Shown here: piece by piece, positions 16,263-24,864 of the stretch | Layout of the letters: every line of letters begins with the position of its first letter | Position numbering within the stretch: position 1 is the stretch's first letter | DNA from: an uncultured Clostridia bacterium | Lineage (GTDB): Bacteria > Bacillota > Clostridia > Peptostreptococcales > Anaerovoracaceae | Direction of reading: 5' to 3' | NCBI GenBank assembly: GCA_934271235.1 | Contig: CAKQQT010000004.1 | Span: 77,831 to 141,830, forward strand | DNA length: 64,000 bases | Position numbers and translations under genes: made by a program | Notes under the pieces: generated by a model | The model's database searches: none | What the model was told of the DNA's origin: nothing | The model's input: the letters and a program-made list of their open reading frames with translations, nothing else

Positions 16263-18346
16263 TACAAGTTATATTTTTTCTTCTTTCTGACCAGCTGAGT
16301 CTGGCTGATTCCAATAGCTTTGGCGGCTTTGCGCGTGGATCCGTACTTTTCGCAGGCGTATTTGATCAGCCCTTTTTCGTAATCATCCACCGCCTCCTGC
16401 AGGGAAAGCTCCGCGCCCGCCGTATGGAAAGGCCGTTCCTCTTCCTCTTCCTCCACAGCAAAGGCGGCGCCTTCAAAAAGCTCGCTGTGCGTCTCGTGCA
16501 TCACGTCCATCAGGGTAATGTCCTCGCCCTGCGCGGAAATGATCAGCCGCTGCACGGAGTTCTCCAATTCCCGGATATTGCCCGGCCAGGAAAGCTGCTG
16601 CAGATAATCCATCGCGCTGTCCGTGATGCCTCTGGCGATGCCGAATTTCTTGCCGTATTTGCCGAGAAAATGCTGCACCAGCGCCGGAATATCGTCCACA
16701 CGATCGGAAAGATTCGGAATGCGGATCGGAACGACGTTGAGCCGGTAGTAGAGATCGCGGCGGAATTTTCCTTCTTCCACGAACTTTTCCAGATCACGGT
16801 TGGTCGCGGAAATGATGCGGACATTAGTCTTGACCGGCGTGGTACCGCCGACCCGGTAAAACTCACCGTCCTGAATGACTCGCAGCAGCTTCGCCTGCAT
16901 TTCCAGCGGAAGTTCTCCGATCTCATCCAGGAAAATCACGCCATTGTTGGCGATCTCAAAATAGCCTTTTTTGCCGCCGGTGTTCGCGCCGGTGAACGCG
17001 CCCTTTTCATAGCCGAAGAACTCGGATTCTATGAGGTTCGGCGAGATCGCGCCGCAGTTGATCTTGACGAAAGGCTGCATCTTGCGGTCGCTGTTCTTTT
17101 GGATCAGGTTCGCGACTTTCTCTTTACCGACGCCGGTATCCCCGAAAATAATGACATTGCAGTCGTATTTGGAAACGTTGGCGATCTCCCGCAGCACATT
17201 GCGCATCGGCCGGCTGACACAGATAAAGTCCTCCAGCATGCTCTGTTCGATCAGCGAGCGGTCATATGGAGAAACCGCGGTTTCGGCGTCCTCTTTTTCG
17301 GGACGGTCGACCTTCACGACTGCCGCATTTTCAAAGTACCCGGCAAGTTCCTTGACCAGTTCAAGGTCAAAGTGTTCGTAGTTTTCCAGATAGCCCTCCG
17401 CGTTTTCGACGTTCAGCGGTTTGGAGATGGACTCGGTGATATACAGCGCCATCTTCAGATTGTTGATCAGGTTCGCGAACAGCACCGTTCCGCCCGCCTT
17501 GGTCGCCAGGATGTTGATCGTTTCCGCGCCGGGGATCTCCGCACAGTTGACCGAGAGGTCGAATTGCGTGCTCAATTCCAGTCTTTCCACTGCATCCATC
17601 GGTTTCAGGATATTCAGGAAATGCACCTGATCGAAGACTTTCGCCAGCAGTTTATCGATACCGCCGCCCGTGACCTGCATACCGGTTTTTTTGTCCAGCA
17701 AGCAGACGATCTCACCTTCGTTGCCGATCTTGCGGCGGATGATATAGCCGAAGATCAGATTTGTCAGCATGTTGTTGCCGACGATCAGGAATTTGGTCTG
17801 CCCGTTCACAAGCTGATCCAGACGGTACAGCGTTCCCGATTCATCCAGCATGAACAAGAGCAGGTTCACCGGCGTACCATCGTCGACTTTTACGATCGGT
17901 ACCCGGTCGTGCAGGATGGCGTAACCCTCCGCGTCCAGTTGATTATAGACATGGTCGATGGCTGCGATATTCTCGATATACATCGGCACCGAGGCCAGTG
18001 ACGCGTTGCAGATGACCGTATCGCCGACCTTCAGATCCTGTGGATTTTCAAACGCGGCGCCGATCTCCTCGATCGTGCCGAGCACCAATCCGCCGGTATC
18101 GGTGACCGGATTATGCAGTTTGCCGCGCCGGATGATGATATCGATGATCTTCTGCTTGATCTTTTCTTCGTTGTAGTTGCTTTCTGTGCAGATCTGCTTG
18201 AAGCTAGTGCCTTCCATATGGATCCTGCGGATGGAAATGCGAAGTTCATCCGGATAAAGATTCCGGCTGTTGTCCAGCTTCCACGCCGACGTCGGCAGTA
18301 CATACTGCGGTTCCGCCACTCGCTTGAGGCCGTATGTCATATTCAT
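16262..18346 (-). CDS. Sigma-54 activator with a Kdd-like sensor domain
   Basis: 694 residues from ATG 18346 (AGGAG, 10 nt). Residues 1 to about 345 align by eye with the neighbouring dehydrogenases: YGLKRV, GKLHNPVTDTGGLVLGTIEEIG, LKVGDTVI and LDAEGYAIL match their Kdd counterparts. The dinucleotide loop GGGGKSG is replaced by VGNNMLTN (189-196), so cofactor use is probably lost. Residues about 370-605 are the AAA+ domain with Walker A GDTGVGKE (402-409), GAFTGA (449-454) and FLDEIGE. A Fis/TyrR-type HTH ends the protein (671-690). It lies between kdd and kal, both with sigma-54 promoters, and probably activates them in response to a pathway intermediate. Confidence 0.9.
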   Translation of the reverse strand: MNMTYGLKRVAEPQYVLPTSAWKLDNSRNLYPDELRISIRRIHMEGTSFKQICTESNYNEEKIKQKIIDIIIRRGKLHNPVTDTGGLVLGTIEEIGAAFENPQDLKVGDTVICNASLASVPMYIENIAAIDHVYNQLDAEGYAILHDRVPIVKVDDGTPVNLLLFMLDESGTLYRLDQLVNGQTKFLIVGNNMLTNLIFGYIIRRKIGNEGEIVCLLDKKTGMQVTGGGIDKLLAKVFDQVHFLNILKPMDAVERLELSTQFDLSVNCAEIPGAETINILATKAGGTVLFANLINNLKMALYITESISKPLNVENAEGYLENYEHFDLELVKELAGYFENAAVVKVDRPEKEDAETAVSPYDRSLIEQSMLEDFICVSRPMRNVLREIANVSKYDCNVIIFGDTGVGKEKVANLIQKNSDRKMQPFVKINCGAISPNLIESEFFGYEKGAFTGANTGGKKGYFEIANNGVIFLDEIGELPLEMQAKLLRVIQDGEFYRVGGTTPVKTNVRIISATNRDLEKFVEEGKFRRDLYYRLNVVPIRIPNLSDRVDDIPALVQHFLGKYGKKFGIARGITDSAMDYLQQLSWPGNIRELENSVQRLIISAQGEDITLMDVMHETHSELFEGAAFAVEEEEEERPFHTAGAELSLQEAVDDYEKGLIKYACEKYGSTRKAAKAIGISQTQLVRKKKKYNL

Positions 18347-18420
18347 TCTGGTTCTGCTCCTTTCCTGCACAGGGTGATGCTAAATCGGTTCGCTTTTTTC
18401 TTATTTTCAATGATAAACCA

Positions 18421-18437
18421 TTGGCACGGATTTTGCA
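18421..18437 (+). promoter_or_regulatory. Sigma-54 promoter of kal
   Basis: TTGGCACGGATTTTGCA matches TGGCACG-N4-TTGCA perfectly, with GG and GC 10 bp apart. The transcript start should be near 18448, about 50 nt before the kal start codon. Confidence 0.92.
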
Positions 18438-18496
18438 ATATTTTTTTATAGAATTTAGGGTTATAAAATCAATTTCAGTGAAAAGGAGAAAACACC

Positions 18497-18886
18497 ATGG
18501 AAAAAATTACTTCTACTTTAAGATTAAGAATGTCCGCGAAAGATGCGCACTACGGCGGAGAATTAGTCGACGGCGCACACATGGTTCACCTGTTTGGTGA
18601 CGTTGCGACAGAACTGCTGATCAAATTAGACGGAGACGAAGGTCTGTTCTGCGCATATGACAACGTAGAATTCTTAGCTCCTACTTATGCCGGCGACTAT
18701 ATCGAAGCTTACGGCGAGATCGACAAGATCGGCAACACTTCCAGACACATGACTTTCGAAGCGAGAAAAGTTGTTGTTTCCAGAAAAGACATCAACGCTT
18801 CCGCAGCTGATTTCCTGGAAGAACCGATCGTCGTTGCAAGAGCATCCGGAACTTGCGTAACTCCGAAGGAAATGAAGAGAAAGTAA
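18497..18886 (+). CDS. kal: 3-aminobutyryl-CoA ammonia lyase
   Basis: 129-residue single hotdog-fold protein. The pattern [30 protein letters not shown], with later [18 protein letters not shown], matches the clostridial Kal family. It deaminates L-3-aminobutyryl-CoA to crotonyl-CoA and ammonia in lysine fermentation. Start ATG 18497 follows AAAAGGAG. It is transcribed from its own sigma-54 promoter, divergently from the activator gene. The short length and hotdog fold could also suggest a thioesterase, but sequence and location favour Kal. Confidence 0.92.
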   Translation: MEKITSTLRLRMSAKDAHYGGELVDGAHMVHLFGDVATELLIKLDGDEGLFCAYDNVEFLAPTYAGDYIEAYGEIDKIGNTSRHMTFEARKVVVSRKDINASAADFLEEPIVVARASGTCVTPKEMKRK

Positions 18887-18904
18887 CGAATCTTCGATTT
18901 CTAT

Positions 18905-18977
18905 GCTGCTTGCGCAGCAGGCGGCGTTGCCGTAAGGAAGCTTTGATATAATTTTCACCACGTCGGTCGAAAATTAT
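18905..18977. repeat. Hairpin-rich spacer downstream of kal
   Basis: Contains GCTGC-TTGC-GCAGC (18905-18918) and a 9-bp inverted repeat ATAATTTTC/GAAAATTAT (18948-18956 and 18969-18977). No T-runs and no coding potential. Role unknown. Confidence 0.4.
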
Positions 18978-19037
18978 AATGGCGAATCACATACCCACAT
19001 ACATTGAAAACACGATAATTACTAATACATCTTTTAT

Positions 19038-19074
19038 GGAAAACGGGTCCTGCAGTGATGCAGCACCCGTTTTT
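19038..19074. terminator. Bidirectional terminator between kal and feoAB
   Basis: AAAACGGGT pairs with ACCCGTTTT around an inner CTGCA/TGCAG stem, with T-rich and A-rich flanks. It serves the convergent kal (+) and feoAB (-) genes. Confidence 0.85.
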
Positions 19075-19092
19075 CATTTCTATTTTGTTTTA

Positions 19093-21501
19093 TTACAGCA
19101 GGCCGCCGATCAGATAAACTGCCAGCGCGCAAAGCCACGCGATCACACACTGCATGATGACGACCAGGATCGCCCACTTGCCGCCGAGTTCTCGCTTGAT
19201 CGAAGTGACAGCGGCAACACACGGTGTGTACAGCAGGCAGAAGACCAGCAGGGCTGCCGCTGCCAGCGGAGTCAAGAGCGAAGTGACGCTGACGCCGGCA
19301 GTGAGGACAGTCAAGGTCGCGACAACGCTCTCTTTTGCCATAAAGCCGGTGAGCAAGGCAGTGCAGATGCGCCAGTCGCCAAAGCCAAGCGGCGCGAAGA
19401 TCGGCGCGATCACACCCGCGAGCATCGCCAGCAGGCTGTCCTGCGAATCGGTGACCACATTCAGCCTGGTGTCAAAAGTCTGCAGGCACCAGATGACGAT
19501 CGTTGCCAGAAAGATCACGGTGAACGCTCTCTCCAAAAAGTCCTTTGCTTTTTCCCAGAGCAGCTGTCCGACGTTCTTGGCACCCGGAAGGCGGTAGTTC
19601 GGCAGTTCCATGACAAACGGTACCGGTTCGCCCTTAAACGCCGCGCCGCGCGCGATCAGAGCGAACAGGATGCCGACGAGGATTCCGGCGAAGTAAAGGA
19701 TGATCATCACCAACGCACTCTTCCCCGGAAAAAACGCCGCGCTGAAAAATCCGTAGATCGGCAGCTTCGCCGAGCAGCTCATAAACGGGGTCAGGAGGAT
19801 CGTCATTTTACGATCTCGTTCGCTCGGAAGCGTACGGCTTGCCATGACACCCGGTACGGTGCAGCCGAAACCGATCAGCATCGGCACGATGCTGCGGCCG
19901 GAAAGCCCGATCTTGCGCAGCAGCTTGTCCATGACGAACGCCACGCGCGCCATATAGCCGCTGTCCTCCAGGATCGACAGGAAGAAGAACAGCGTCACGA
20001 TGATCGGCAGGAACGAAAGTACGCTGCCGACACCCTCAAAGATCCCGTTGATGATCAGCGAGTGGACGACCGGATTGATGCCGTAGGCCGTCAGCCCCGC
20101 ATCGGTCAGGTCCGTCAGCATGCCGATCGCAGTATCGAGCAGTTCGGAAAGCCATGCGCCGATCACGCCGAACGTCAGCCAGAACACCAGCCCCATGATG
20201 CCGACAAACGCCGGGATCGCGGTATATTTTCCGGTAAGGATCCGGTCGATCTTCACGCTGCGTGCATGTTCCTTGCTTTCACGTGGTTTGACGACCGTTG
20301 CTTCACAGATCTGCTGTATGAAAGAAAATCGCATATCTGCGATGGCTGCCGCCTGATCCATACCGCGTTCTTCTTCCATCTGGCGGATGATATGCCGCAG
20401 CATTTCTTTTTCGTTCTGTTCCAGTTTCAGCTTTTCGAGGATCATCGTGTCCCCTTCTGCCAGCTTGCTCGCCGCAAAGCGGATCGGAATGTCGGCCTTT
20501 GCCGCATGGTCCTCGATCAGATGCATGATCCCGTGCAGACAGCGGTGGACCGCGCCGTCATGCTCCTGCGGATCGCAAAAATCCGTGCGTCCCGGTTTTT
20601 CCTGATACTGCGCGACGTGGACCGCGTGATCGATCAGTTCCCCGATCCCTTCATTCTTGGCCGCTGAGATGGGAATGACCGGAATCCCCAGCGCGGCTTC
20701 CATCTCGTTGACGCGGATCGTCCCGCCGTTTTCGCGGACTTCATCCATCATGTTGAGCGCCAGCACCATCGGAATGTCCAGTTCCATCAGCTGCATGGTC
20801 AGATACAGATTTCGTTCGATATTGGTCGCGTCGACAATGTTGATGATCCCCTTGGGTTTATCGTCGAGCAGGAATTGTCTGGTCACGATTTCCTCGCTGG
20901 TGTACGGGGACATGGAATAAATGCCCGGCAGGTCGGTCACCAGAGTGTTCTCATGACCTCGGATCACGCCGTCCTTGCGGTCGACCGTCACACCGGGAAA
21001 GTTGCCGACGTGCTGGTTCGCTCCGGTCAGCTGGTTGAAAAGGGTCGTCTTGCCGCAGTTCTGGTTGCCGGCCAGCGCAAAGGTGATGGTCGTACCGTCC
21101 GGCAAGGGATGCCCGTCGGTTTTGACATGGTAAATGCCGCCTTCGCCGAGTCCCGGATGTTGGGATTTCGCAGCCGCGGCGCGCGGCTCTTTCTGATGGT
21201 TGTGCCTGCCGCCGTCGTTCTCTGCTGGATCTCCGCCCGCATCTGCCGCGGGCTTTGGGCAGACTTTATCCTCCGGCTCCGGCAGCTTAACGTCTATTTT
21301 TTCGGCGTCAGCGAGGCGGAGCGTCAGCTCATAGCCGTGGATCCGGAACTCCATCGGGTCGCCCATCGGCGCCAGTTTCATCAATTTGATCTCGACGCCC
21401 GGCACGACGCCCATATCCAAAAAATGCTGCCGCAGCGCACCTTCGCCGCCAACCGCGGTAATTTCCGCACTTTCTCCGATCTTTAAGTCTTTCAGTGTCA
21501 T
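19093..21501 (-). CDS. feoB: FeoA-FeoB fusion ferrous iron transporter
   Basis: 802 residues. Residues 1-74 form a FeoA SH3-like domain (MTLKDLKIGESAEITAVGG). A poorly conserved, His/Glu-rich linker (about 75-130) joins it to FeoB: G1 GNQNCGKT (145-152), DLPG (190-193), NMMD (250-253), then a GTPase-linked helical domain and about eight membrane segments with GFGCTVPG and SCSAKLPIY gate motifs. It imports Fe2+, needed for the many Fe-S enzymes here. ATG 21501 follows AGGAG. FeoA and FeoB are usually separate genes, though such fusions are known in clostridia. Confidence 0.95.
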   Translation of the reverse strand: MTLKDLKIGESAEITAVGGEGALRQHFLDMGVVPGVEIKLMKLAPMGDPMEFRIHGYELTLRLADAEKIDVKLPEPEDKVCPKPAADAGGDPAENDGGRHNHQKEPRAAAAKSQHPGLGEGGIYHVKTDGHPLPDGTTITFALAGNQNCGKTTLFNQLTGANQHVGNFPGVTVDRKDGVIRGHENTLVTDLPGIYSMSPYTSEEIVTRQFLLDDKPKGIINIVDATNIERNLYLTMQLMELDIPMVLALNMMDEVRENGGTIRVNEMEAALGIPVIPISAAKNEGIGELIDHAVHVAQYQEKPGRTDFCDPQEHDGAVHRCLHGIMHLIEDHAAKADIPIRFAASKLAEGDTMILEKLKLEQNEKEMLRHIIRQMEEERGMDQAAAIADMRFSFIQQICEATVVKPRESKEHARSVKIDRILTGKYTAIPAFVGIMGLVFWLTFGVIGAWLSELLDTAIGMLTDLTDAGLTAYGINPVVHSLIINGIFEGVGSVLSFLPIIVTLFFFLSILEDSGYMARVAFVMDKLLRKIGLSGRSIVPMLIGFGCTVPGVMASRTLPSERDRKMTILLTPFMSCSAKLPIYGFFSAAFFPGKSALVMIILYFAGILVGILFALIARGAAFKGEPVPFVMELPNYRLPGAKNVGQLLWEKAKDFLERAFTVIFLATIVIWCLQTFDTRLNVVTDSQDSLLAMLAGVIAPIFAPLGFGDWRICTALLTGFMAKESVVATLTVLTAGVSVTSLLTPLAAAALLVFCLLYTPCVAAVTSIKRELGGKWAILVVIMQCVIAWLCALAVYLIGGLL

Positions 21502-21523
21502 TTGCTGCTCCTATTGCTCTGTT

Positions 21524-21622
21524 GTGTTTCTGCTGTGTTTCTGCTGTGTTTCTGCTGTGTTTCTGCTGTGTTTCTGCTGTGTTTCTGCTGCGTTCCTGCT
21601 GTAACTTTGCTGTTACCCTGCT
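21524..21622. repeat. 11-bp tandem repeat upstream of feoAB
   Basis: Nine 11-bp units: six perfect GTGTTTCTGCT copies (21524-21589), then three diverged copies (to 21622). They fill nearly the whole gap between the pseudouridine synthase stop and the feoAB start. The spacing is about one helical turn. Copy number probably varies between strains. Confidence 0.9.
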
Positions 21623-21625
21623 TTA

Positions 21626-22330
21626 TCAGCAATTTTTGAGATATTCGATCTCTTCTCTTGTCAGTTTGCGATAGTGTCCCTGTTTCAGATGACCCAGGCG
21701 GATCTCCCCGATGGCGACGCGCTCCAGTTCCTGCACCGGATTGCCGACGGCCGCGAACATCTTGCGCACTTGGCGGTTCTTGCCCTCGTGAATGGCGATC
21801 TCGACGATGGTCGAATGCTGATTGCCTTTGATGATGCTGACCTTCGCGCGGGAGGTCACAAAGCCGCCGATATCGACGCCCTTGCGCAGGCGCGCCATTT
21901 TTTCCGCGGAAAGCACGCCGGCAACGCGCGCCCGGTAAGTCTTATAGACCTCATGTTTCGGGTGGGTCAGCCGGTATGCCAGATCGCCGTCGTTGGTCAT
22001 GATGAGCGCGCCGCTGGTGTTATAGTCCAGGCGACCGACCGGAAACAGCCGGGCGTCGATATCCTTGACGACCTCCATGACCGTCAGACGTTCCTTATCG
22101 TCGGACACGGTAGTCACCATACCGAGCGGTTTGTTGATCAGTACGTAGACCGGGGCCGCAGCTGCTTCGATCCGGCGGCCGTTCACTTCGACCGTATCGG
22201 TGTCCTGTACGTCATAGCCCGGTTCTTTCATGGCGGCGCCGTTCACTTTTACATTGCCGTTTGCGATCAGTTCGTCTGCCTTGCGTCGGCTGCAGAGGCC
22301 GCTCTGCGCGATATATTTGTTGATTCTCAT
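21626..22330 (-). CDS. rluB: rRNA pseudouridine synthase, RsuA/RluB family
   Basis: 234 residues: an S4 RNA-binding domain at the N-terminus (MRINKYIAQSGLCSRRKADELI) followed by the catalytic domain with the active-site Asp in GRLDYNTSG. KTYRARV and EGKNRQVRKM are typical of the RsuA/RluB/RluE/RluF group. It modifies a uridine in ribosomal RNA, most likely in 23S rRNA. ATG 22330 (GAAAGGAATTTCC) is chosen over an upstream in-frame start at 22363, which adds a non-conserved tail. The exact target site is not decided by sequence alone. Confidence 0.9.
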   Translation of the reverse strand: MRINKYIAQSGLCSRRKADELIANGNVKVNGAAMKEPGYDVQDTDTVEVNGRRIEAAAAPVYVLINKPLGMVTTVSDDKERLTVMEVVKDIDARLFPVGRLDYNTSGALIMTNDGDLAYRLTHPKHEVYKTYRARVAGVLSAEKMARLRKGVDIGGFVTSRAKVSIIKGNQHSTIVEIAIHEGKNRQVRKMFAAVGNPVQELERVAIGEIRLGHLKQGHYRKLTREEIEYLKNC

Positions 22331-22384
22331 GGAAATTCCTTTCGTTTCTCTTTGGTTTTTCATTCGTGGTGCAGAATCATTTTA

Positions 22385-23932
22385 TCATACTTCTGCCCGG
22401 GTGTAAACCTCGGCAAGCCCCTGTTCTTCAACACGGCGGCGGATCTGCTTGCGATCCGTGCTGTAGAGCTGACGGTCCTGCATGCGCCGGAAGTACAGGC
22501 CACCGGCAAAAGTCAGACGCTTTTGGAAGCCCTCCGGTGTTTCGAGCATTTCATTCGCAAAGGCGATGATGTCACCGACCGCCAGTTCACGCGGCAGGCG
22601 CAGAAGCCCCTGTTCCTTGTCCTTTCCAGCTGCCATGCGGCCCGCGTTATAGCCCGCAAGGCTTCCGGTCGTGATGGCCTCCGTATGGCCGACGAAAAAG
22701 CCGGCTTTTTCGCCGCCGAGAAACAGATTTTCGATGCCGCGCGCACGCATATCGTCGTCGCGCAGTCCGACCGCCATGTAACGCATCGAGTTGCCCTTGC
22801 CGCCCGCGTAAGGATCCACAAAGCGCGCGTTTTCCATTCCCTCGACCCGGCGCAGTTCCTCCAGATTGAAATAGGATGTCATCAGCTTCGCGTGCCCGGT
22901 ATCGATAAGAATGATGTTTTCGGCGAACGGGTCCAGCGCATACTGCTGGCAGACCTTTTGATCCAGTTTTTCCTTGTGCACCAGTTCCGGCGGCAGCGGG
23001 ATCACAACAAAGCCGTCCTTGTTCAGTTTCTTTTGGATCTTCGGGCTGAGTGTGCGCTTTTCGAGTTTGCAGGAGCCGCTGAAAGCGCCGGGCATGCCGC
23101 TTGGCCGCTCGCCGCTGATATCGAACAGGCCTGCCTTTTCAGTCAGGCTGACGCGCGGGCCGAAAGCCGGACAGCGCAGGATACACATCGCGCAGCCGTT
23201 TCCGTATTTCGTGCAGTTTCCCATCGGGCCGGTTGATCCGGTCGTTTCGACGAACACGTCCCCGTCAAAGATCTCTCTGCGATACTCGCCGCCATGCGCG
23301 TATGTGAGTGCGACGACCGCGCGCAGGCGGCGCGGGCTGCTGCTTTCTTGCCGGGCTGCACCCGCGGGCTCCATGCCTTGCGCTGCTGCGGAGGCAGATG
23401 AGCGCGCCACTGCAGGCGTGGCTTTTGCTTCTTGCGGTACTGCAGCAGCGGCAGCTCCTACGTCTTGTTGAGCCGCGCTTGCTGACTTTGCTTCTTGCCG
23501 CATTCTTGCCTTCCTCTCCGCGCCGGCTGTTTCCACGCGCTCCGGCGGCGCGCCAGCTGCGGTGTTCGCCAGCTCGACATCGACGACGCGCGTCATCATA
23601 TGCAGCTCCACGCCTAGCTTCGTCAGCAGTCTGCGCACCCCAGGCTCTACCAGCGCGACATCATAGAAGCTCGCGTGCCGATGTCCCGGAAAATCAATAT
23701 TTCGATGGGTGCTGAGCCGGTCTGTAATTTCAAAGAGTTCGTCCGCGCCGAGCGCGATGTTTTCCTCGGCCGCGGTATAACGTCCGTTGTTGCGCATGAT
23801 GCCGCCGACATTACCAAGACCCAAAAGCAGATCCGTTTTTTCTAAAAGCTGTACCTCATGTCCCTGCTTGCGCGCGCGAATGGCTGCCGCGCACCCTGCC
23901 CAGCCGCCGCCGATAATCACAATTTTGCCCAT
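22385..23932 (-). CDS. FAD-dependent oxidoreductase with a Cys cluster
   Basis: 515 residues from ATG 23932. The N-terminus KIVIIGGGWAGCAAAIRARKQGHEV is an FAD-binding Rossmann motif. A second conserved block CTKYGNGCAMCILRC (CX6CX2CX3C) looks like an Fe-S ligand set. Between them, at about 130-200, lies an Ala/Glu-rich low-complexity stretch not expected in the fold. C-terminal GIENLFLGGEKAGFFVGHTEA resembles the GidA/TrmFO and HI0933 groups. The substrate is unknown. A PyrK-like flavin/Fe-S gene nearby could be an electron partner. Its binding site AGGGAGG is inside a hairpin. Confidence 0.75.
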   Translation of the reverse strand: MGKIVIIGGGWAGCAAAIRARKQGHEVQLLEKTDLLLGLGNVGGIMRNNGRYTAAEENIALGADELFEITDRLSTHRNIDFPGHRHASFYDVALVEPGVRRLLTKLGVELHMMTRVVDVELANTAAGAPPERVETAGAERKARMRQEAKSASAAQQDVGAAAAAVPQEAKATPAVARSSASAAAQGMEPAGAARQESSSPRRLRAVVALTYAHGGEYRREIFDGDVFVETTGSTGPMGNCTKYGNGCAMCILRCPAFGPRVSLTEKAGLFDISGERPSGMPGAFSGSCKLEKRTLSPKIQKKLNKDGFVVIPLPPELVHKEKLDQKVCQQYALDPFAENIILIDTGHAKLMTSYFNLEELRRVEGMENARFVDPYAGGKGNSMRYMAVGLRDDDMRARGIENLFLGGEKAGFFVGHTEAITTGSLAGYNAGRMAAGKDKEQGLLRLPRELAVGDIIAFANEMLETPEGFQKRLTFAGGLYFRRMQDRQLYSTDRKQIRRRVEEQGLAEVYTRAEV

Positions 23933-23978
23933 AAAAAACCTCCCTTGCATTCCTTCTTTTATAGGTATGCAAGGGAGG
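23933..23978 (-). promoter_or_regulatory. Terminator-like hairpin that buries the ribosome binding site
   Basis: Minus strand CCTCCCTTGCAT (23978-23967) pairs perfectly over 12 bp with ATGCAAGGGAGG (23950-23939), followed by TTTTTT and then the ATG of the oxidoreductase gene. The 3' arm holds the AGGGAGG binding site. It can be the terminator of the upstream methyltransferase gene, a translational lock, or both. Confidence 0.8.
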
Positions 23979-24025
23979 ACGGTTTTAGTATCAGGACGGA
24001 AAGGCAAAGCCCGGCTTCATCCTCT

Positions 24026-24796
24026 TCAGCGCGCATGCCCGTTCCCGTCGCTTTCCCTGCTATCCTGTGCGGAAAAAGACCCCTGCGATTTTTTGCGGGT
24101 AACAAAAAGAAGCTCCGGCGGGCAGTTTGGCTGATTGCACATATCCGTATGCACGCAGTGATAGGTGCTGCGGTCAAGCGCCGCCGCCCAGCGCAGTACG
24201 GCCGCTCGCTCGGTTTTGCCTGCTTCGTGACCCCAATACATGGTGACAGAAAGCAGCCCGCCGACGGTCAGCTTGTCCAAAGCAGCCTGCAGCGACGCAA
24301 GCGTAGTTTCCGCCTGCGTCGCGCGCTGTTTGTCACCGCCCGGCAGATATCCGAGGTTAAAGACGATCAGACCGATCGGTTCGCTGACATAGCGCGCAAG
24401 ATTTGCATGGCTGTCCTCAATGAGTGTGACCGAAGGAAACACTGCAGGCGCCTCTCCCCGATCAGATCCCTTGTACGCCCTGCCATCTGCCTGCGTTTGT
24501 GATAATACCTGCACATCTCGAACACCTGCAGCAAGCTGTGATGCCTGCGCTTGCGAGAGAACCTGTGCATCAGCGATGTCTGCCGCTTGCAGCGCCTCGC
24601 GGGTGCTGGCGATCGCGTCCGGCTGAATGTCAAAAGCATAGACGCGCCCGCAGCGCGCCGCCAGCCATACCGTATCGTTTCCTCTGCCGCAGGTCGCGTC
24701 GACAGCCGCATATGCCCCGCTCGCCAGCTGCGGCGACAGATAATGCGCCCAGATCGCCTGTGCCAGCTGTGTGGTATTTTGCAATAAATGATTCAT
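24026..24796 (-). CDS. mnmM: tRNA U34 methyltransferase, MnmM/YtqB-like
   Basis: 256 residues from ATG 24796; a start at 24835 is also possible as neither has a strong binding site. The SAM-binding motif VDATCGRGNDTVWLA and the motif FNLGYLPGGDK identify the rRNA_methylase/YtqB family (PF06962), shown in B. subtilis to methylate 5-aminomethyl-uridine 34 of tRNA. An insert of about 45 residues after the second strand contains two diverged copies of a (A/V)QVLSQ(A/T)QA motif and is not typical. Pro/Asn-rich CNQPNCPPELLFV near the end also fits the family. Confidence 0.82.
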   Translation of the reverse strand: MNHLLQNTTQLAQAIWAHYLSPQLASGAYAAVDATCGRGNDTVWLAARCGRVYAFDIQPDAIASTREALQAADIADAQVLSQAQASQLAAGVRDVQVLSQTQADGRAYKGSDRGEAPAVFPSVTLIEDSHANLARYVSEPIGLIVFNLGYLPGGDKQRATQAETTLASLQAALDKLTVGGLLSVTMYWGHEAGKTERAAVLRWAAALDRSTYHCVHTDMCNQPNCPPELLFVTRKKSQGSFSAQDSRESDGNGHAR

Positions 24797-24864
24797 GAAC
24801 TTTTCTTGATTCCCTTCCTGTTTCGAACTTGTCATAACTCGTCAGAAAATATGTGATTTATCGT

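Noticed and set aside
16178-18001. A 607-codon open frame on the plus strand opposite the sigma-54 activator
   Set aside because: Shadow of the activator gene: low-complexity composition, no recognisable domain, and the minus strand encodes an intact protein with conserved motifs.
18979-20667. A 562-codon open frame opposite feoAB
   Set aside because: Shadow frame of a G+C-rich gene with no binding site; it reads as charged repetitive residues without a known fold.
21524-21622. CRISPR array
   Set aside because: The 11-bp units are directly adjacent with no spacers, so it is a simple tandem repeat.
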